A DNA stretch of 64,000 nt from Proteles cristata cristata (taxonomy: Eukaryota; Chordata; Mammalia; Carnivora; Hyaenidae). Location of the stretch: assembly GCA_017311185.1 (NCBI GenBank), contig JAESUZ010003163.1, positions 62,001 through 126,000 on the forward strand, in the 5' to 3' direction. The notes beneath the pieces are model-generated. The model did no database searches. It was not told the origin of the DNA and was given only the letters and a program-made list of their open reading frames with translations. The position numbers and the translations under genes were made by a program. The first letter of the stretch is position 1, and every line of letters begins with the position of its first letter. Of the stretch, positions 60,300-64,000 are shown one piece after another.

Positions 60300-60770
60300 T
60301 AGTAAAGCAAATCAGATCGTGTCACTTTTCTAAAAACGTTCCAAAAGTTTCCCAGAATACCTCACTAGCTTTATTGCTCACCCCACAATCTTCTGCTAGT
60401 CATACCAAACTCCTCGCCATTCCCCGAACAAGCCAGGCTCCTGTTGCGTCCAGGCCCCGGCACATAGTCACATGGAAAGGTTTTTCCTTCCCCTTTGCCT
60501 GGCCAACTCCTACTTTCCAGTCTCAGCTTGTACTGCTTTTACTCCTAAAGTCTTGGCTCCCTTGGGTGCTGGTCAGGTGTCCCTCTCGTGCTCAGCCCCC
60601 ATCTTAGCACTAACAGCAACCACACCGAAATGTTCCAGGTACCTGTGCGTTTCTACCTCGAAGGCGCACCTTCTTTGACGGCAGAGACTCTCACTCACCA
60701 AGCACTGTGGTCGGCACCTTATAACTAAATGACTCCATTGACATTTGTTCAGTGGATGAACAAGTGAATG
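60300..60770 (+). mobile_element. L2 relic
   Basis: ATCAGATCGTGTCACTTTTC, CCCCTTTGCCTGGCCAACTCC, GGCAGAGACTCTCACTC and CATTTGTTCAGTGGATGAAC in L2 order. Confidence 0.68.
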
Positions 60771-61294
60771 CAAGAAGCCACCTTGTTTCCCTCACCTCTT
60801 CCAGGCTTCAGTTCTTGTCACTGAGGGAGCATCAGGAACAGGGGCTTAGAGCTAAGCCTCTGTTACTCTGATTTAAGTAGGTCCTTTATTCCCAAAGTAT
60901 ACTTCCTTATCCCTGTTCTACATGTCTCCACCTCTTCTTTAGTCCCCAAAACTCTATCCAGAGCCTTCCAATATGACTATTCAGGGGGATCCTGGGAGGC
61001 ACTTGTGCAAGGGGACAGAGAGAGACAGAGGCACAGAAAGGCACCGAGGTAAAGACGAACAAGGAGCAAGTGAATTGTGCTTCCGGACAGCTTCTTTTGT
61101 GCTCTGCCCTTTCCCTCCCAACACCTCCCAAATCTGTGAAGGACATACTGTTGTCTCTTTTCTGGGAGGTCTGGCCACCGAGGCCCCAAGGCTTCAACAG
61201 CCAGTACATCTCATCAGTTCTGGGGCTACCAAGAGGCTGGACCAGGTTAAAACAGCGATAGCCATGGGCTCAGCCCAGGACGGGGATCATTCCA

Positions 61295-61440
61295 TGTAAT
61301 GCTCACAGTGACCTTGGGAGGTAAGCAAGCCCTTTATCCCCAGTAGGCAGGTGAGGAACCTAAAGTCCAGGGAAGTCAATAAACTCCATCCAGGTCCCAT
61401 AATAAGGGGCTGAGCCAGAACCACTGCACTAACCTACTCT
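61295..61440 (-). mobile_element. MIR relic
   Basis: AATGCTCACAGTGACCTTGGGAGG and CAGGTGAGGAACCTAAAG. Confidence 0.65.
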
Positions 61441-61777
61441 GTACTTAAAGCCCTCTAGGGAAGGAAAACAAAGTGTGTGCAAAATAAAGCACACAAAGGA
61501 TCATCAGAGGGAAGAGGGGTTCTGGAGCAAGGACTACATATGAACCTCAGTCCCCTACACCAAGAGGGGCCAGGAGGCCATGTGTACATCACAGATCTGG
61601 AGAATGAGTTGACAATGCCCACCACACATGCCTGCACCACCTTCTTACTGGGCACTTCTATTTGCCCTTCCTTCCCATGACTGCCCAGGGGCCAGTATGG
61701 GCTCTCAGGCCACTTGCTTTCCATAGGATCCTATGGTCAATACTTTCAGTTATGCAGACATAAGAATGTGGGTCCCA

Positions 61778-62160
61778 GCTCTCCAGTTCTCAACCTTGAC
61801 TGCACTTTAGAATTACCTGGGAAACTTTTATACCCCACACACTTCTAAGCCCCACCCTAGACCAATTAAATCATAATCCCTGGGCTTGGGTCTTGGATAG
61901 TGGTATTTGTGGTTTTTTTTAATTTCTAGGAGAGAGAGAGAGAGACAGCATGAGCAGGGGAGGGTCAGAGAGAGAGGGAGTCACAGACTCTGAAACAGGC
62001 TCCAGGCTCTGAGCTGGCAGTCAGCAGAGAGCCCAACACGGGGCTCGAACCCACGAACCGCGAGATCATGACCTAAGCGAAAGTTGGACGCTTAACTGAC
62101 TAAGCCACCCAGGCGCCCCTTTTTTAAAAGCTTCCGTGCAGCCAGAGCAAAAAACCACTG
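61778..62160. mobile_element. MER5-type hAT relic split by a SINE
   Basis: CAGTTCTCAACCTTGACTGCAC, TTTAGAATTACCTGGG and CCCCACCCTAGACCAATTAAATC on the left, AAAAACCACTG on the right. Confidence 0.68.
61913..62119 (-). mobile_element. Can-SINE, young type
   Basis: AATTTCTAGGAGAGAGAG to AAGCCACCCAGGCGCCCC. CpGs mostly intact. Confidence 0.93.
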
Positions 62161-62938
62161 CATTTCAGGAAACGGGTCCACATGGAAAAATTAAATTGCA
62201 ATATATGGCATTACCTACACACATAAAAGACCCAAATTCTTCGGGGGTCAGAGAAAGGAGTTGGTGACAGCCTCATAAAGGAGGTGAGATATGATGTGAC
62301 CCTGAGCAACACCCAGAAGGAGGAGGGAGACCCCAGAGGAGGCAATGACAGGAACTTGTGCTTTCCTCCTCCTGCTACACGGGGCCCATCCAGACTCTTC
62401 CACTCCCCACTGACGTTTTCCCTGGGATGAAGGTCAGCAAAGGCAAGCTGAGCAGAGTTCCAACTATGAAGGTTTATTTTGAGGCATTATTTAAACAGGG
62501 CTTGATGGTTGGTGAACTGGAGAGAAGAGAAAGGAAAAGTAGAGAGAACAGGAGAAAAGCACTCCTTCTCTGCCCCCATCACTCCATCCTCCTCCCTCAA
62601 ACAGAATGAGGTCCTTTCCACCCTGCGCTGAGATGAACCCGTGCTCTCACCACCAGCCGCAGGAACTCTCTCGGGGAAGATGCTTCAGACGTAGCACTGC
62701 AGCTCAGAGGACAATGCCTGGTTTCTCTGCTCCCAGAGTACGAAGCGGGTGCCTCCGCCTGTCTCCACGTCTGCAGCTTCCCCTAAGGAGAGATGCGGAT
62801 GGCACAGGCTGAGCCCAGGGAACCAGCTATGAGGTGTGGCCATCTGTCTTCTGAGGCCCACACCCTCCTTACTCCCCTCTCCAGATGCTGATGACAATGT
62901 GCTTGCAGCTCTGTTTTATGGAGAGAAACTGAGGTCCC
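62161..62938. other. upstream intergenic, nothing recognised
   Basis: No gene or named repeat. Confidence 0.5.
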
Positions 62939-62954
62939 CTGGAGGAAATAATCT

Positions 62955-63144
62955 TTTTTTAAATCTTTATTTTTGAGAAGGAGAGAGACAGCATGACCAT
63001 AGGAGAGACAGAGAGAGACAGAGACAGGCTCCAGGCTCTAAGTTTTCAGCACAGAGCCCAACATGGGGCTCAAACTCACAAACTGTGAGATCATGACCTG
63101 AGCTGAAGTCAGACACTTAACCAACTGAGCCACCCAGGCGCCCC
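62955..63144 (-). mobile_element. Can-SINE
   Basis: Perfect 16 bp duplication CTGGAGGAAATAATCT at 62939-62954 and 63150-63165. Confidence 0.94.
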
Positions 63145-63165
63145 CATCACTGGAGGAAATAATCT

Positions 63166-64000
63166 GTGGACAGTGAGACACCATAAATTCCAAGCTGAGG
63201 GTAAATTACCACAGTTGGTGGAGGAGGTGGGTCAGAACGGACAATAGGGCCATCTCTGTCTTCAAAGCATTCCCCCAATAGGGGTAAGAATACCTCCATA
63301 ATTATGACCTACTTTTCAAGACTGACCAGAAGCCCCCTAAGACTTTCCCCACAGCCTCTCAGGCTGGTGACCAGGGTAGAGTCAGTCCCTGTGGGCTCAA
63401 GATCAGGGCATGGGGGTTGTGTGTGCCTGCATGCCGCCCCTCACCACCCCCAACTGACCAAGAACATCAATTTGCATCTGGAATTGTCCTAGAAGTGTGT
63501 CGGAGCAACTACCTACGCAACAATTCCTTACCCTCACGCAAATGGAGAGATTTGGGGTGTCTCCACCTCCAAACACGGAACCTGGGGAGTCTGTGTTAAA
63601 ATGCAAATTCAAGGGTCTTAAATATTTTTAAAGGTGTAATACAAGAAACAAATTGCCCAGGGGCCAGAAGGATTACCTTTTATATGTAAATGCCATAATG
63701 TATCTTTAAATGCTGTTTTTGTCAGGGTGATGAGCTGACTCAGGCTGGAGGGAAGGGGCCACCTGGGTGGGCTCCAGTGCATAATAAAAAACCCCACCAG
63801 GATGGAGAAGAAAAAGGGGATGCAGTAACCCCGGAAAGTAGGTAAGAAATTCTGGGGGTAAGCCAGCTTGCCAGCTTGTAGAAAGACCCGATTCCCAGGG
63901 TCAGTAACTAAGGGAGACAAAACTTTTACTTCCACAGGAATCCGAGCGGTCATCTGAGGCAAAACATAAGCCAGGAAGGTGCTATCTCAGAAACCAGAGG
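63166..64000. other. window end, nothing recognised
   Basis: The 114-codon minus frame (63618-63962) has no recognisable domain, splice context or start support and is not called. Confidence 0.45.

Noticed and set aside
63618..63962. 114-codon minus-strand frame at the window end
   Set aside because: No domain, no homology I recognise, and no splice or promoter context.

Overview
The window reads as ordinary carnivore nuclear DNA, most probably from a felid. Roughly eighty copies of a tRNA-derived carnivore SINE (Can-SINE: tRNA-like head with A and B boxes, (TC)n tract, AATAAA, A-tail) lie on both strands. They sit among decayed L1, L2, MIR, hAT (MER5/MER20-like) and MaLR LTR relics and several microsatellites. 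There is no bacterial, plasmid or phage signal, no CRISPR array and no rRNA gene.

The one gene I can support is ADA2 (adenosine deaminase 2, older name CECR1), on the minus strand and apparently complete. Nine coding exons were read by eye from conserved protein segments and GT/AG boundaries. They lie at 43465-43144, 40437-40212, 38560-38350, 27629-27502, 25601-25511, 23791-23683, 20825-20668, 19839-19637 and 19408-19309. Their phases join without a break into 1548 coding bases, or 515 residues plus stop (human ADA2 has 511). A probable noncoding exon 1 ends at 47254. The product should be a secreted, glycosylated, zinc-dependent adenosine deaminase: signal peptide, the ADA2-specific N-terminal region, an HxH metal pair, the putative receptor-binding segment and the HAGE and SSDD active-site motifs are all present.

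Layout. 1-17944: intergenic DNA downstream of ADA2, holding shredded L1 copies, a MER20-like element, SINE-split LTR and L1 relics, and a GC-richer segment near 9.4-10.6 kb with a CTCF-like site. 17945-19308: presumed ADA2 3' UTR, nearly all of it an L2 relic on the same strand, whose terminal AATAAA is the best polyadenylation candidate. 19309-47254: ADA2, with introns full of SINEs (intron 4 is 10.7 kb). About 47254-47490: candidate promoter with two tandem ETS-IRF composite motifs and an upstream (TG)n tract. 47490-64000: upstream intergenic DNA with SINEs, MIR and L2 and no gene I can support.

The most notable things are the paired ETS-IRF motifs, three SINEs stacked in one target site (four copies of the target sequence), a homogeneous young SINE subfamily, a (UG)n tract close to the exon 8 acceptor, and the altered glycosylation and cysteine pattern of this ADA2. 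I found no previously undescribed multi-gene system. All repeat family names come from remembered consensus features and no database was searched.
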